Source of the DNA: an uncultured Lachnospiraceae bacterium
Lineage (GTDB): Bacteria > Bacillota > Clostridia > Lachnospirales > Lachnospiraceae
Length of the DNA stretch: 64,000 nt
Assembly (NCBI GenBank): GCA_900548905.1
Contig: URMK01000010.1
Location: forward strand, 62,001 to 126,000
Direction of reading: 5' to 3'
Made by a program: the position numbers and the translations under genes. This document shows, one piece after another, positions 44,124 to 52,741 of this stretch; the first letter of the stretch is position 1, and every line of letters starts with the position of its first letter. The notes under the pieces are model-generated. The model searched no databases. It saw only the letters and a program-made list of their open reading frames with translations, and was not told the origin of the DNA.

Positions 44124-45758
44124 TTATTCCGCTACCTTTTCAACCCCGCGGACCTCCATCCAGTCCTCCAGGCCAAGTGCATAAAGGCCGTCAATGTAAT
44201 TCTGCCACTGGGTATCATCGTCAATGTCCAGCTCGCCGGATACAAACATGGCCTGCTGCTGGTTGAAATAATCGTTGATTGCGGTGGCAATATCCGAATA
44301 CCGGTCGATTTTGTCGAGGGGGATCCAGAAGGAAGCAACGGTTTCCTTGGTCAGATACGGCTCGTAGGCTTCTTCCAGCGCCTTCTTTTCATCATACAGC
44401 GGGTTTGCTTCGATGTATTTGAATCCGGAAGGCATATATTTAGGAAGGGACTGCGGCCACAGGTTGCCCCAGCTCAGTTTTTCCTGTTCTTCCTCGCTGA
44501 GCGTCTTGGTATCGATGGCGTGGTAGCCGTCCTCTTCTTTAAATACGACGGTTCCCACAGGGCCGCGGTTACAGCCGATGCCGTTTTCCAATTCGAACGC
44601 GTTGTCGAACCAGCGGCAGATTACCTCGGGATTCTTGGCATTATCGGTGATTACGGCCTGGGTCCGGTATACGGAAAAGCCGTTGGTGTCTCTCATCCAG
44701 CTTCCGCCCTTGTCGGTATTCAGCACGGGCAGGACGTCAAATTCCCCTTTTTCCGTCGTCGCCTGGATCCCGGAAAACTCGCTGCTACCGTAGGCGATGG
44801 ACACACCATACAGGTCCCGGTTCCCTTTTCCTTCCCAAGTGGCGCTGTCCTGTGTAAAAATTTCCAAATCGATTAATCCCTGTTCATACATGCTGTTGAG
44901 CCAGCTTAACAGTTCCCTGTAGGTACTGCTGGCACCGGCGTATACCACTTCGGAGTTAACGATCCCTTCGCCGTATTTATTCATGGGGAGACCGAACCAG
45001 CCTGCCATAGCTTCGATATGTTTATTATTCGGGTCTGTGGAAAACGGTATCTCATCATTCGGATCCCCGTTTCCGTTGGCATCCTGTTCCTTGAAGGCTT
45101 TCAGCACCGCCTCGAATTCCTCTGTTGTTTCAGGCATATCCATCCCCACGTTTTCAAGCCATCTACTGTTGATATACGGCGCATAGCCCACCGTTGTGTC
45201 GTCGCATACATAAGGAATAGTATAAATATGGCCGTCAGGGGCCGTCATTTCCTCCCGCACGCCGGGAAGATCCAGTATTTCCGTAATCTTAGGACAGTAC
45301 TCGGCAAAATAGTCCTCCAGCGGAACGAATACGCCCTGGTTTACACCGTAGGTCAGGATCATGCTGTCATTCAGCGTCCAGCCGCCTATCACATCGGCGT
45401 AATCCCCGGAATTCAAGTCCAGGTTCAGCCGTTCCGTCGCCGTTTCATACGGGAAAATACGCATTTCCGTATCGACATTCGTCTGCTTTTTGAACTCATC
45501 CAGCATATAAAATTCCCCGCTTTCGCTGGAATCGTCGCAGAATATGGAAAAGCTGTAGGTTCCTTCGTCTACAAGGGGCAGGCCTTCCTTGTACAGCACC
45601 CCGTTCACTTTTCCGCTTTCATCCACCTCTGCGCTTTGTACACTTTCCCCGTCCGGGGCAACCGCTTCCGCCCCTGTGGTATCGCTGCCGCCGCAGCCCG
45701 CCAGGGACCCCGCACACATCGCTGCTGCCAGCAGCAGTGCAACCGTTTTCTTTTTCAT
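44124..45758 (-). CDS. Extracellular solute-binding lipoprotein for complex oligosaccharides (LplA/YtcQ type)
   Basis: The binding protein of the importer. It has 544 residues, a signal peptide and lipobox (SLAGCGG, Cys21), and the large two-lobed fold of the LplA/YtcQ class. This size class is used for big, branched saccharides. Features: KNKNTDTEMRIFPYE-like region (KQTNVDTEMRIFPYET), DVIGGWTLND and an unusually acidic C-terminal tail. It is followed by fucosidases, which hints at a fucosylated ligand. It starts 65 bases after the permease gene, behind a hairpin, with AGGAGGTAAGAGG before the ATG. Confidence 0.87.
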   Translation of the reverse strand: MKKKTVALLLAAAMCAGSLAGCGGSDTTGAEAVAPDGESVQSAEVDESGKVNGVLYKEGLPLVDEGTYSFSIFCDDSSESGEFYMLDEFKKQTNVDTEMRIFPYETATERLNLDLNSGDYADVIGGWTLNDSMILTYGVNQGVFVPLEDYFAEYCPKITEILDLPGVREEMTAPDGHIYTIPYVCDDTTVGYAPYINSRWLENVGMDMPETTEEFEAVLKAFKEQDANGNGDPNDEIPFSTDPNNKHIEAMAGWFGLPMNKYGEGIVNSEVVYAGASSTYRELLSWLNSMYEQGLIDLEIFTQDSATWEGKGNRDLYGVSIAYGSSEFSGIQATTEKGEFDVLPVLNTDKGGSWMRDTNGFSVYRTQAVITDNAKNPEVICRWFDNAFELENGIGCNRGPVGTVVFKEEDGYHAIDTKTLSEEEQEKLSWGNLWPQSLPKYMPSGFKYIEANPLYDEKKALEEAYEPYLTKETVASFWIPLDKIDRYSDIATAINDYFNQQQAMFVSGELDIDDDTQWQNYIDGLYALGLEDWMEVRGVEKVAE

Positions 45759-45781
45759 CCTCTTACCTCCTGTTTTTTCTA

Positions 45782-45808
45782 TATTTATCGGTACAGCACC
45801 GGTAAATA
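45782..45808 (-). other. Intercistronic hairpin before the solute-binding protein gene
   Basis: TATTTATCGGT and ACCGGTAAATA pair over 11 positions with one wobble or mismatch. On the minus strand the stem is followed by TAGAAAAAAC and not by T, so RNA processing or stability control is more likely than termination. Confidence 0.5.
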
Positions 45809-45823
45809 CTTTTTTCTTCCCGA

Positions 45824-46756
45824 TCAGCCCTTCAGGGAACCGATCATGACGCCCTTTACAAAATGCTTCTGGATAAACGGGTAAAGGAGCAGGACCGGAA
45901 TACTGCTGATGATGATCAGCGAATATTTCATCACATCGATCAGCTGCTGTTTTTCCCGGAGCGCCGCTCTGGCGGCTTCCGTGGTGGCTGTCTGGGACAG
46001 CGCCGTTTCATTGGTGATCAGGATATTACGCAGCACCAGCTGCAGCGGATATTTTTCCGAATCAGATATGTATACCAGGGCGGAAAAATAAGAGTTCCAG
46101 TGCCCTACCCCGTAATACAGCACCAGGATAGCCGTGATCGCCGCGGACAGCGGGAGCGCTATCCGGAAGAAAAACTGCCCCTGAGTACATCCGTCGATCT
46201 CCGCCGCTTCGTACAGCTCCTCCGATATATTGGACTTAAAAAAGGTTCTTGCGACGATCATGTTGTAAACGCTCAGGCAGCCCGGAAGAATCAGCGCCCA
46301 CATCGTGTTGAGCATATGCAGGTTGCGGATAACCAGATAGGTGGGAATCAGCCCGCCGCCGAAAAACATGGTGATCATATAAAAAAGCGTCACGGCTTTC
46401 TTCCCCCCGAACCGGTCCCGGGAAAGCGCATAGGCCGTGGGCAGGGTAACGATCAGGTTGATGCATACGCCGCATACCGTATAAATCAGGGAATTCAGAA
46501 ACCCCTTCATTACGGCGCTGTTTTTGAACACCTCGGCATAGCCCTTTAATGTGAACCCGATAGGTTTCCACAGCACCTTCCCCCCGGATACCGCGGCAGG
46601 ATCACTGATAGAGGAAATGATAACCCAATACAGGGGATACGCCACCACGATTAGGATTACCGTCAGCAGGATAAATATGAACGTATCGAAAATCACGTCC
46701 TCCCTGCAGCGTTTCATTTTTTTCTGTGTACCGTTTTTATTCTTCGTGAGATTCAT
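45824..46756 (-). CDS. ABC transporter permease (YtcP/LplC type)
   Basis: The second permease of the importer. The second in-frame ATG (46756) has the best spacing from AGGAGG, which overlaps the stop of the preceding gene; an ATG at 46762 is directly on that site. The 310-residue protein has six membrane segments and the permease signature EAAEIDGCTQGQFFFRIALPLS (EAA loop). The C-terminus PFIQKHFVKGVMIGSLKG is typical of the YtcP class. Confidence 0.9.
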   Translation of the reverse strand: MNLTKNKNGTQKKMKRCREDVIFDTFIFILLTVILIVVAYPLYWVIISSISDPAAVSGGKVLWKPIGFTLKGYAEVFKNSAVMKGFLNSLIYTVCGVCINLIVTLPTAYALSRDRFGGKKAVTLFYMITMFFGGGLIPTYLVIRNLHMLNTMWALILPGCLSVYNMIVARTFFKSNISEELYEAAEIDGCTQGQFFFRIALPLSAAITAILVLYYGVGHWNSYFSALVYISDSEKYPLQLVLRNILITNETALSQTATTEAARAALREKQQLIDVMKYSLIIISSIPVLLLYPFIQKHFVKGVMIGSLKG

Positions 46757-46766
46757 CGTCATCCTC

Positions 46767-47696
46767 CTACCACAGGCTGTTGCCGGAAAGCTTGTCTGCG
46801 GTTTTATTTACAATCAGCAGCATCACCAGGTTTACCAGAGTGTTGAAAAGTCCAATCGCCGTGGAATAAGACATATCATTATTGATCAGACCCACTTTAT
46901 AGACATAGGTGGATATAATTTCCGAAACATTAAGGTTCAGGTTGTTCTGCAGAAGATACGCTTTTTCGAAGCCGATGGAAAGGATGCTTCCGCAGTTCAT
47001 AATCAGCAGGATAGTCGCCGTGGGCAGGATAGACGGGAGATCAATATGACGGATCAGCTGGAATTTGGTAGCGCCGTCACATTTCGCCGCTTCATGCAGC
47101 TCCGGACTGATACCGGACAGTGCCGCGAAATAAATGACGGAGCTCCAGCCCATTCCCTGCCAGATGCCGGTCCAGACATAAATATGGCGCCAATACTCTT
47201 TTTTAGCCATGAAATTGACCGGATCGCCTCCGAAAAACTGCACAACGTTATTAATGACCCCGACCGAGGGAGAAAGGAACAGAATGATCATACCGCACAT
47301 AACTACCGTAGAAATGAAGTTCGGCGCATAGGTAACTGTCTGGATGATTTTCCGGTATCTCTTGTGCCGGAAGGAATTCAGCAGCAGCGCCAGAATGATG
47401 GGAATAGGAAAGGATACCACCAGTCCGTACAGACTCAGTACCAATGTATTCTTAATCGTGGATACAAAATACGGGGACTCAAAGAACCGCTGAAAATAAT
47501 AAAGCCCCACCCAGGGGCTTCCCCATATACCCGCTTTGGCATTGTATCTGCGGAATGCCAGCTGGACGCCGTACATGGGTATGTAACTGAATATAAATGT
47601 CAGTACGACGCCCGGCACACAAAACAGCCAGAGGGAAATATCCCTTCTCAGCGCCCTCATTGTGGAACCTTTCTTTCTTACCTTTTTCGTTTTCAT
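46767..47696 (-). CDS. ABC transporter permease (LplB type)
   Basis: The first gene of the importer operon. The 309-residue protein has six membrane segments, a signature loop HEAAKCDGATKFQLIRHIDLPS, and the start WLFCVPGVVLTFIFSYIPMYGVQLAF that is typical of LplB. From memory, pneumococcal N-glycan importer permeases belong to the same LplB/YtcP class. No ATPase gene is present in the operon; such importers use a shared MsmX-type ATPase coded elsewhere. AGAAGGGAG lies before the ATG. Confidence 0.9.
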   Translation of the reverse strand: MKTKKVRKKGSTMRALRRDISLWLFCVPGVVLTFIFSYIPMYGVQLAFRRYNAKAGIWGSPWVGLYYFQRFFESPYFVSTIKNTLVLSLYGLVVSFPIPIILALLLNSFRHKRYRKIIQTVTYAPNFISTVVMCGMIILFLSPSVGVINNVVQFFGGDPVNFMAKKEYWRHIYVWTGIWQGMGWSSVIYFAALSGISPELHEAAKCDGATKFQLIRHIDLPSILPTATILLIMNCGSILSIGFEKAYLLQNNLNLNVSEIISTYVYKVGLINNDMSYSTAIGLFNTLVNLVMLLIVNKTADKLSGNSLW

Positions 47697-48038
47697 ACAT
47701 TCTCCCTTCTGAAATTACTTCTGCAGCCCTGTGCAGTATGCTATACCGCTATATTTTTTACATCCGGCAGCACATTTTTCAAATATATGTGAACATTAAT
47801 GAACATAAATTTCTCAAAATTCCATTATACATTATGAACAATTACACACTTTGTTCACCTGCTTGTCATGTATTTTTATTAATAAAATAATATGTTTTTA
47901 CACCCCACTTGTCAACAATTCTGCCAATAATTATCCATTTTTTCCCTTTTAAATAAACTATCTTTTCTTTTTAGTGTATTTTTTTGTTCACTTTTACCAT
48001 TAAAAATATTATATTAATGTTCATTTTATTACCTTGTA
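47697..48038. promoter_or_regulatory. AT-rich divergent control region with six TGAACA/TGTTCA motifs
   Basis: No gene is seen between 47697 and 48147. TGAACA occurs at 47790-47795, 47800-47805 and 47835-47840, and its complement TGTTCA at 47852-47857, 47985-47990 and 48018-48023. The first two are 10 bases apart; the 47835 and 47852 copies form an inverted repeat. The motif TGTTCAC is also present in the regulator leader (34815-34821). This looks like an operator array for the divergent importer operon and the CBM9-like gene. Confidence 0.5.
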
Positions 48039-48067
48039 TTGCAACTATTTTTTTCAGGTGTTATAAT
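48039..48067 (+). promoter_or_regulatory. Sigma-A promoter of the CBM9-like gene
   Basis: TTGCAA (48039-48044) and TATAAT (48062-48067) are 17 bases apart. The transcript should start near 48074, leaving a leader of about 74 bases. Confidence 0.75.
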
Positions 48068-48147
48068 CGTGGTGCTGCATAAATTATTTTTCTGTGTTGC
48101 ACGTTCACAGGCTGTTACTTTGACTACGTGCAGAAAAGAGGTCGATT

Positions 48148-49239
48148 ATGGACAACATACGGATTCCGGTTCCTTCGGTTGGTTTCCACCCTCCCGTCTA
48201 CCTGTGCAGACGGGCCGTGCTCCCCTTTGAACCGGACGGGCGGCTGGACAAGCCCTTCTGGGAAAAAGCAGAATTTACGGAGGCTTTTACGGATATTGAA
48301 GGGGCACATATGCCTCTTCCGCGGTTTGTAACCCGCGCCAAAATCATGTGGGATGATGAAAACCTGTATTTCGGCGCGCAGCTTGACGGGGATGAAATAT
48401 GGGGGAATGTTACCCGGAGGGATGATGTGATTTTCCGGGATAATGATTTTGAGATTTTTATCGATCCGGATTCAGATACCCGGCAGTACTATGAATTTGA
48501 AATGAACGTTCTGAACACGGTATGGGATCTGTTCCTCCCCTGCGCCTACCGGGACGGTGGAAATGCAGTAGGCGGCTATGATATTCATGGCCTGCGTACG
48601 GCCGTATCCGTCTGCGGGGAGATCAATGTCCCCTCTCCGCAAAATAAAAGCTGGTCCGTGGAGGTGGCCATCCCCTTCGCGGCCATTACGGAATGTTTGC
48701 CTGACAAACGGCCTCCCAAAGCCGGCGAATATTACCGGATGAATTTTTCCAGGGTCCAGTGGAAGGTGTCAAAACCGGATGGCTGTTACCGGAAGCAGAC
48801 CGATGCGCAAGGGAATACGCTGCCCGAGGATAACTGGGTCTGGTCCCCCACCGGCGTCATTAACATCCATTATCCGGAGCTGTGGGGCTTTGTCTTTTTT
48901 ACGGAGGACGGCAGGCAGGACGGAAGCTTCCTGATACCGGAGGATGAACGGCGCAAATGGGAACTGCGCAAGCTTTATTACGCCCAGAATATCCATAGGG
49001 ACAGGTACGGGGCCTGGTGCACCAGCCTGGATACGCTGCAGGATATCCTCCGGGAAGCTTCCCCCTGCGAAGAGAACCGCAGTCTCAGGCCTCTGGAGTA
49101 TACGCTGGAAACCACTTCCCATACTTATGAAATATCCTGCCCTTCTACGGAGGAAGGGAAACGTATCATTCTGCTTTCCGACGGACGGATCATGACGGAG
49201 AAACCAGACATAACACCATCCTGTCTGCCCGTTTTATGA
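48148..49239 (+). CDS. Carbohydrate-binding family 9-like protein
   Basis: A 363-residue protein with a CBM9-like beta-sandwich at about 30-240 (DGRLDKPFWEKAEF; AKIMWDDENLYFGAQLDGDE; DNDFEIFIDPDSDTRQYYEFEMN; YYRMNFSRVQWK). Secreted enzymes usually carry this module, but here no signal peptide is visible, so it seems cytoplasmic. About 120 extra residues follow with RRKWELRKLYYAQN and no known domain. AGAGGT precedes the ATG. It is divergent from the fucosidase operon and convergent with the YesN gene. Its role in glycan use is inferred only from position. Confidence 0.78.
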   Translation: MDNIRIPVPSVGFHPPVYLCRRAVLPFEPDGRLDKPFWEKAEFTEAFTDIEGAHMPLPRFVTRAKIMWDDENLYFGAQLDGDEIWGNVTRRDDVIFRDNDFEIFIDPDSDTRQYYEFEMNVLNTVWDLFLPCAYRDGGNAVGGYDIHGLRTAVSVCGEINVPSPQNKSWSVEVAIPFAAITECLPDKRPPKAGEYYRMNFSRVQWKVSKPDGCYRKQTDAQGNTLPEDNWVWSPTGVINIHYPELWGFVFFTEDGRQDGSFLIPEDERRKWELRKLYYAQNIHRDRYGAWCTSLDTLQDILREASPCEENRSLRPLEYTLETTSHTYEISCPSTEEGKRIILLSDGRIMTEKPDITPSCLPVL

Positions 49240-49265
49240 GACTCTAAATACTGTGCAATGCCCTG

Positions 49266-50825
49266 TCAGTCCTGCGTCAAGTCCTTATAATCCTTCGGCG
49301 CCAGCCCGGTGTGTTTTTTAAAGAAGTGTGAAAAATAGGTTACATTTTCAAACCCAAGAAGCTCTGCGATTTCATATATTTTCATATCGGTATGGGCCAG
49401 ATATTCCCTTGCTTTGCCCAGCTTTTTTTCATTGATGGTATGGATTATCGTATTCCCCGTCTCTTCCCGGAATATCCGGCTCAGGTAGCTGGCATTCACG
49501 CCGATCCTGCCGGCGATATCCGCCACGGAAAGGCTTTCCGGGTAATGGGCGTCGATATACCTTAAACAGGCGTCTATGAGGGATTCCCGCCCCTGGGCGG
49601 CGCCCTTCATGGCCTGCGCAGCGTTCGTCAGCAGGCTTTCCATCAGCAGACTGTACTCCTCCAGATAGACACAGCTGTAAATCTGATGAGCGATTCCTCC
49701 CGGCCTGCCCTGTCTGCTGCGATCCTCCGTATCCCCCGCCGTCAGCAGCTTCCGGCACCGTTCCTGAAGGGACATCCCGGAACTTCGGATGGCGGCGGCG
49801 GTACAGCCAAATGCCTTCTGCCGCTCCAGCAGCCCGTGAAATGCCCGGACGGCATTTTCCGCATCTGCCTTTTCCACCGCGGCACAGATCTCTTCCATCC
49901 ATTTATCTTCCTCCGGCAGACGCCGTTCCTCCTGCTCCGCCCCTTCCCTGTAAAAATGCAGTTTGCCGGCTCCGTCCGGGAACCGGTAGTCCAGGGCGGA
50001 CGCCGCCTCTTCGTACAGGCGCTTCAAATCCCCCGCCCGTCTGCCTATGCCGCTGATTCCCACGCACACGGAAAGCTGCAGAAAATTATCCATCATCTCA
50101 AGGATTTGCCCGCATTTCGTGCCCACACGGGTTTCATACCCTTCCTGTACCCCGACCAGCAGCACGCACAGCATATCTCTCTGAACGAAAAGCATTTTTT
50201 CCATATGCTCCTCAAATGCTATGGAAAAAAAGTCATTCAGGCTTTTATGGATACGGCTGCGCGTATCGCCGTCTGTTTCCGGGCTGAGGCGGAAACGGAA
50301 TAAAAGCACCAGGTAATTTTCAAGCCGGAGGGGCAGCGTCCGGTATCTTAGCTCCAGCTCCTCTTCATCGTAAAGGCTTCCGTCCAGGACGGCCCGCAGG
50401 AAATTCTCCACAGCCTCTTCCCTTCCGTCTTTCCCCTCCGCCCTTTTCTCCTTTTCCAGCTGGCTGCAGCACCTGGAAACGGCCGATTCCAGACCGTCCA
50501 GCGCTCCTGTTTTCGTCACATAATCCGCCGCACCGTATTTCACAGCCGCCTGGGCGTACGAAAAATCCGCATAGGCGGTCAGAATAATTACCTGCACCGG
50601 CAGTTCATGCTCCTTCACATATCGGGTAAGCGCAATCCCGTCCGCACCGGGCATACGGATATCCGTCACAAGGATATCCGGCGCTTCCTCCTCCAGATGC
50701 TCCAATACCTCCATCCCGTTGGACGCCACAAAAACCACTTCACATTCCAGACGCTTCCAGTCAATCAGCGTCTGCAGTGCTTTTCTCATGATCGGTTCGT
50801 CATCTGCCAGCATCACCCTGTACAT
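49266..50825 (-). CDS. YesN-type response regulator with AraC DNA-binding domain
   Basis: The 519-residue regulator has a receiver domain at about 1-120 (Asp8/Asp9, phospho-acceptor Asp55 in ILVTDIRMPG, Lys near YVTKTGAL), a long middle region and an AraC-type double helix-turn-helix at about 420-519 (SVADIAGRIGVNASYLSRIFREETG; KIYEIAELLGFENVTYFSHFFKKHTG). It is paired with the YesM kinase 25 bases upstream. Such pairs control the sugar importer beside them. Confidence 0.92.
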   Translation of the reverse strand: MYRVMLADDEPIMRKALQTLIDWKRLECEVVFVASNGMEVLEHLEEEAPDILVTDIRMPGADGIALTRYVKEHELPVQVIILTAYADFSYAQAAVKYGAADYVTKTGALDGLESAVSRCCSQLEKEKRAEGKDGREEAVENFLRAVLDGSLYDEEELELRYRTLPLRLENYLVLLFRFRLSPETDGDTRSRIHKSLNDFFSIAFEEHMEKMLFVQRDMLCVLLVGVQEGYETRVGTKCGQILEMMDNFLQLSVCVGISGIGRRAGDLKRLYEEAASALDYRFPDGAGKLHFYREGAEQEERRLPEEDKWMEEICAAVEKADAENAVRAFHGLLERQKAFGCTAAAIRSSGMSLQERCRKLLTAGDTEDRSRQGRPGGIAHQIYSCVYLEEYSLLMESLLTNAAQAMKGAAQGRESLIDACLRYIDAHYPESLSVADIAGRIGVNASYLSRIFREETGNTIIHTINEKKLGKAREYLAHTDMKIYEIAELLGFENVTYFSHFFKKHTGLAPKDYKDLTQD

Positions 50826-50849
50826 GGCGCTCTCCCTTTCCGCTTACCT

Positions 50850-52646
50850 TTATTCTTCCGCTTTCCCTGAAACTCCTGCATTCCCCGGATTCTCCGGTAT
50901 CCGGATCCGCACCGTGGATCCCCTGCCGGGAGAAGAAAAGACGGTTACGCCGTAGGCCTCCCCGTACATGAGCTGAATCATATGGTGTACATTACTCAGC
51001 CCCACATGGTTATGGGCATTGTCCTTTGCCGCCTCCCCGTCCATACCGAACCCGACGCCGTCGTCCACGGTATCGATACAGATGCAGCCCTCCTGCCGGT
51101 AAACCTTCACTTGTACGAAGCCGTTGCCCACCTTCGGCTCCAGCCCGTGCACCACCGCATTTTCCACAAGAAGCTGGATACACAGCTTGGGAATATACTG
51201 CTCCTTCAGCTTATCTTCGGATACCGTAATCTCGTAGGACAGCCTTTCCCCGAAACGGTAGCTTTGCAGATACAGATAATATTCCACATAGGAAAGCTCC
51301 TGCCCCAGCGTCACCTTCTCTTCCCCGCTACGGTATATCTTGGCCTGGATTAGCTTGCTGAAGGTGGATATCATGCGGAACAGTTCTTCATTGCCGTCCA
51401 TTTTGGCCTGCAGCGACAGGGTATTGAGAACGTTAAACATAAAATGGGGATTCATCTGTGTCTGTAGGAATTTCAGTTCCATTTCCTTGATGGAAATCTG
51501 CTTTTCGTATACTTCCTTGATCAGATTGTTCACATAAGCTGTCATTTCGTTGAATACTTCGCTGATTTCATGGAATTCCCGGCTGTCATAGGAAGGAAGC
51601 TTGGTTTCGAACTCTCCTTCCCGCACTGCCTGGAGCTTGTGTGTAATCTCCTCGATGGGCCTGGTCAGACGGTAGATCAGAACCAGCAGAAACAAGCAGC
51701 CGCAGCCGGTTACCACCGCGATAAGCAGCACGTAAATACGGACGGAGGAATACATCAGCCGCATGGCGTGGTTTTCCGGGATCCCCAGAAACACCTGTAA
51801 TTCCATGGGCAGAAGCTTTCTGTAAACCCGGTAATCCTTTCCCCCCACATCCATACGGAAAGGTTCATAACGGTACTCCTCAAACGTTTCCCGTTTTGTA
51901 CCTGCCGTATTCCAGAAGGCTTCCTGGTTCCCGCCGTCCAGAAGCTTTTCCTTCCTGTCGCAGAGCACCCAAAAGGAGCCGGGATAGCTTTCCGCCAGTT
52001 CTTCCATCCGTTTGTCCAGAGCCTCCTTGTTCAGCTTGAAAAGGACGGCGCCCGTTTTATCCATAAGGCTGTTATATAAGGGAAAAGCCAGATACAAAAA
52101 GCCCTCCTTTTCCTGGTAGGAGTATCCGGCGCCTTCCTCTGCCGCCTCCTTCTCATAGGCCAGGCAGACCTCCCGGAACACCTTCTCCCCCGCTTCTTTT
52201 TCCGAGGTCGGCATCGCATAATAACCGGTGCTGACAAAATCACCCTGCCGGTCGAACAGGCTGGCTTCAAGCACCAACGGCATCTGTACATTTCCCAGGT
52301 TATCCGGGCTGCTGATATCCACCGCACGGGAAAAAGCGGCTTCCAGCGCTTTGCATTCCTCCCCAGTGAGCCTGCCGTGCCTGCTCTTATCCATAACCTC
52401 CATTACGGTTTCCGAGTCCCGAAGCGCATAGATCACCTGTTCCAGATACGAAAGTCCGGAATCCATACTGTCCGCCGTGGTTGTCAGGAAAAAATCCATG
52501 TCATGGTGTATGTAGTCACTGACGATGAAAAACACGGAAAACACAAAGATGCCCCCGCACAGAAGCAGCGCGCCCAGCATGATTCCCATATTTACCGTTA
52601 TCATTTTCCCGCGTATGGAATACCGTTTTCTCTTCTTCCCTCTCAT
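50850..52646 (-). CDS. YesM-type sensor histidine kinase
   Basis: A 598-residue membrane kinase. It has membrane segments at about 20-43 and 310-335 around an extracellular sensor of about 260 residues, a HAMP domain (LTRPIEEITHKLQAVREGEFE), the His_kinase motif QMNPHFMFNVLNTLS and an ATP-binding domain (LVENAVVHGLEPKVG; VDDGVGFG; HNHVGLSNVHHMIQL). The extracellular part likely senses a sugar or the binding protein. It follows the permease gene by 95 bases and leads into the regulator gene. Confidence 0.92.
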   Translation of the reverse strand: MRGKKRKRYSIRGKMITVNMGIMLGALLLCGGIFVFSVFFIVSDYIHHDMDFFLTTTADSMDSGLSYLEQVIYALRDSETVMEVMDKSRHGRLTGEECKALEAAFSRAVDISSPDNLGNVQMPLVLEASLFDRQGDFVSTGYYAMPTSEKEAGEKVFREVCLAYEKEAAEEGAGYSYQEKEGFLYLAFPLYNSLMDKTGAVLFKLNKEALDKRMEELAESYPGSFWVLCDRKEKLLDGGNQEAFWNTAGTKRETFEEYRYEPFRMDVGGKDYRVYRKLLPMELQVFLGIPENHAMRLMYSSVRIYVLLIAVVTGCGCLFLLVLIYRLTRPIEEITHKLQAVREGEFETKLPSYDSREFHEISEVFNEMTAYVNNLIKEVYEKQISIKEMELKFLQTQMNPHFMFNVLNTLSLQAKMDGNEELFRMISTFSKLIQAKIYRSGEEKVTLGQELSYVEYYLYLQSYRFGERLSYEITVSEDKLKEQYIPKLCIQLLVENAVVHGLEPKVGNGFVQVKVYRQEGCICIDTVDDGVGFGMDGEAAKDNAHNHVGLSNVHHMIQLMYGEAYGVTVFSSPGRGSTVRIRIPENPGNAGVSGKAEE

Positions 52647-52741
52647 CGCTTCCCCGCCTTTTATATCCTGCCGTTTCCGTCAGAACCATTATACCCTTCC
52701 GGGAGCCTGAAGTCACGCCCTATACTTTGCAGCGGGCGCAC

